Shown: positions 5,526 through 6,459 of the stretch, piece by piece | Layout: each line of letters begins with the position of its first letter | Position numbering within the stretch: the first letter of the stretch is position 1 | DNA from: Bacteroides sp. | GTDB lineage: Bacteria; Bacteroidota; Bacteroidia; Bacteroidales; SM23-62 | Direction of reading: 5' to 3' | DNA: 6,459 bases | Assembly (NCBI GenBank): GCA_030667765.1 | Contig: DAOUVF010000181.1 | Coordinates: 1-6,459, forward strand | Made by a program: the position numbers and the translations under genes | The notes under the pieces: model-generated | What the model saw: only the letters and a program-made list of their open reading frames with translations | Database searches by the model: none | What the model was told of the DNA's origin: nothing

Positions 5526-6459
5526 TTAATATGCAATTGCGAACAGTACCCTTTTTTCTGAGGGTTTACCTGTATAGATGCATTTACCTTCTTCAACTTC
5601 CGCATCAAGAGGTATGCAACGTATGGTTGCCTTGGTTTCTTCCTTGATCTTTAATTCAGTTTCAGCAGTACCATCCCAGTGGGCCAGCACAAATCCAGGT
5701 TTTTTGTCCATGATCTCCCGGAATTCATCCCAATCATCCACCTTGCAGGTATTTTCATGCCTGAATTCCAGGGATTTTCTGTAAATGTTTTGTTGGATCT
5801 CTTCCATTAATCCAACAACAATGTCATTCACCATATCCTTTGAGACAATCTTTTTCTCCAGGGTGTCACGCCGGGCGACTTCCACGGTATTATTTTCGAG
5901 GTCTCTCGGCCCGATAGCAATCCTGACCGGAACTCCCTTCATTTCGTATTCACTGAATTTCCATCCGGGTTTGTGAGTGTCCCTGTCATCATACTTTACT
6001 GATAATCCAGCTTCTTCCAGGTCCGATTTGATCCTGTTGGCTGATTGGCTGATGCGAGTAAAATCTTCCTGGTTTTTGTAAATGGGTACGATCACAACCT
6101 GCAGTGGTGCCAGCCTGGGGGGCAGCACCAGACCGTTATCATCTGAGTGGGCCATGATCAGGGCCCCCATCAGACGGGTTGAGACACCCCAGGATGTGGC
6201 CCAAACATATTCAAGATTTCCTTCCTTGCTGGTGAATTGCACATCGAAAGCCTTTGCGAAATTTTGGCCCAGGAAATGACTGGTACCTGACTGGAGGGCT
6301 TTACCGTCTTGCATCAGGGCTTCTATGGCAAAGGTGTCAATGGCTCCTGCAAATCTTTCGGCTTCGGTCTTTCTGCCTTTGATAACGGGCATGGCCATAT
6401 GATTTTCGGCAAAATCAGCATAGAGGTCAATGATCTTGTTGGTTTCCTCCATTGCTTCC
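5526..6459 (-). CDS. proS: Prolyl-tRNA synthetase, archaeal/eukaryote type (5' partial)
   Basis: This cytoplasmic class II synthetase charges tRNA-Pro with proline. The window holds roughly the last 310 of about 490 residues; the frame runs on through base 6459, and the Met encoded at 6450-6452 is internal (preceded by Glu-Ala). Counted from that Met, visible parts are the MPVIKGRKTEAERFAGA segment, the GTSHFLGQNFAKAFDV stretch, the motif-3 region with WATSWGVSTRLMGALIMAHS and GLVLPPRLAP, and an anticodon-binding domain (about 116-225) with PGWKFSEYEMKGVPVRIAIG. A C-terminal domain follows, ending in VLFAIAY. The absence of an editing insert in the visible part, together with this C-terminal domain, identifies the type. 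Only one of the four positions that bind zinc in Thermus thermophilus ProRS is still Cys (C291); the others are D260, T265 and T294. The terminal Tyr, which approaches the active site in this class, is kept. Confidence 0.95.
   Translation of the reverse strand, partial: EAMEETNKIIDLYADFAENHMAMPVIKGRKTEAERFAGAIDTFAIEALMQDGKALQSGTSHFLGQNFAKAFDVQFTSKEGNLEYVWATSWGVSTRLMGALIMAHSDDNGLVLPPRLAPLQVVIVPIYKNQEDFTRISQSANRIKSDLEEAGLSVKYDDRDTHKPGWKFSEYEMKGVPVRIAIGPRDLENNTVEVARRDTLEKKIVSKDMVNDIVVGLMEEIQQNIYRKSLEFRHENTCKVDDWDEFREIMDKKPGFVLAHWDGTAETELKIKEETKATIRCIPLDAEVEEGKCIYTGKPSEKRVLFAIAY

Noticed and set aside
1..6459. Possible mobile element, CRISPR array, tRNA, riboswitch or defence island
   Set aside because: I saw no transposase or integrase, no regularly spaced repeats, no terminal inverted repeats and no tRNA-like or aptamer-like fold. 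All gaps are under 100 bases and the genes are ordinary chromosomal types.

Overview
The window looks like a chromosomal housekeeping stretch from a member of the Bacteroidota, probably a Bacteroidales- or Marinilabiliales-like organism. The evidence is an archaeal/eukaryote-type prolyl-tRNA synthetase ending in the family's Ala-Tyr, a peroxiredoxin with a Bacteroidota-like acidic insert, a LamG-like/OmpA-C hybrid protein, and upstream sequences resembling the Bacteroidota sigma factor consensus (TTTG, about 20 bases, TAnnTTTG). No Shine-Dalgarno sequence is obvious upstream of the genes, which also fits the phylum. The assignment is inference; no rRNA or other marker is present.

Layout: the only plus-strand gene is the 3' end of an OmpA-family protein (1-615), cut by the left edge. 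After a 45-base convergent gap holding a GC-rich hairpin, everything else is on the minus strand. Read right to left, in transcription order, it is: proS (prolyl-tRNA synthetase, 5' end beyond the right edge); an unrecognised 231-residue cytoplasmic protein 11 bases downstream; a 653-residue Omp85/BamA-TamA-like outer-membrane protein; a typical 2-Cys peroxiredoxin; and tilS (tRNA-Ile lysidine synthetase).

proS and the 231-residue gene are close enough to share a transcript. The Omp85-like gene, the peroxiredoxin and tilS each have a gap of 54 to 97 bases in front containing a promoter-like element. The one before the peroxiredoxin is best and the one before the Omp85-like gene is weakest. 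The minus strand may therefore be read as several overlapping transcripts. proS and tilS both serve translation, the Omp85-like and OmpA-like proteins belong to the outer membrane and envelope, and the peroxiredoxin handles peroxide. No pathway obviously joins all of them.

I found no mobile element, CRISPR array, RNA gene, recombination site or defence module, and no sign of a new multi-gene system. The points worth a second look are the uncharacterised gene behind proS, the unusual ends of the Omp85-like protein, the lost zinc ligands in ProS, and two start-codon questions (tilS and the Omp85-like gene). No gap between genes exceeds 300 bases.
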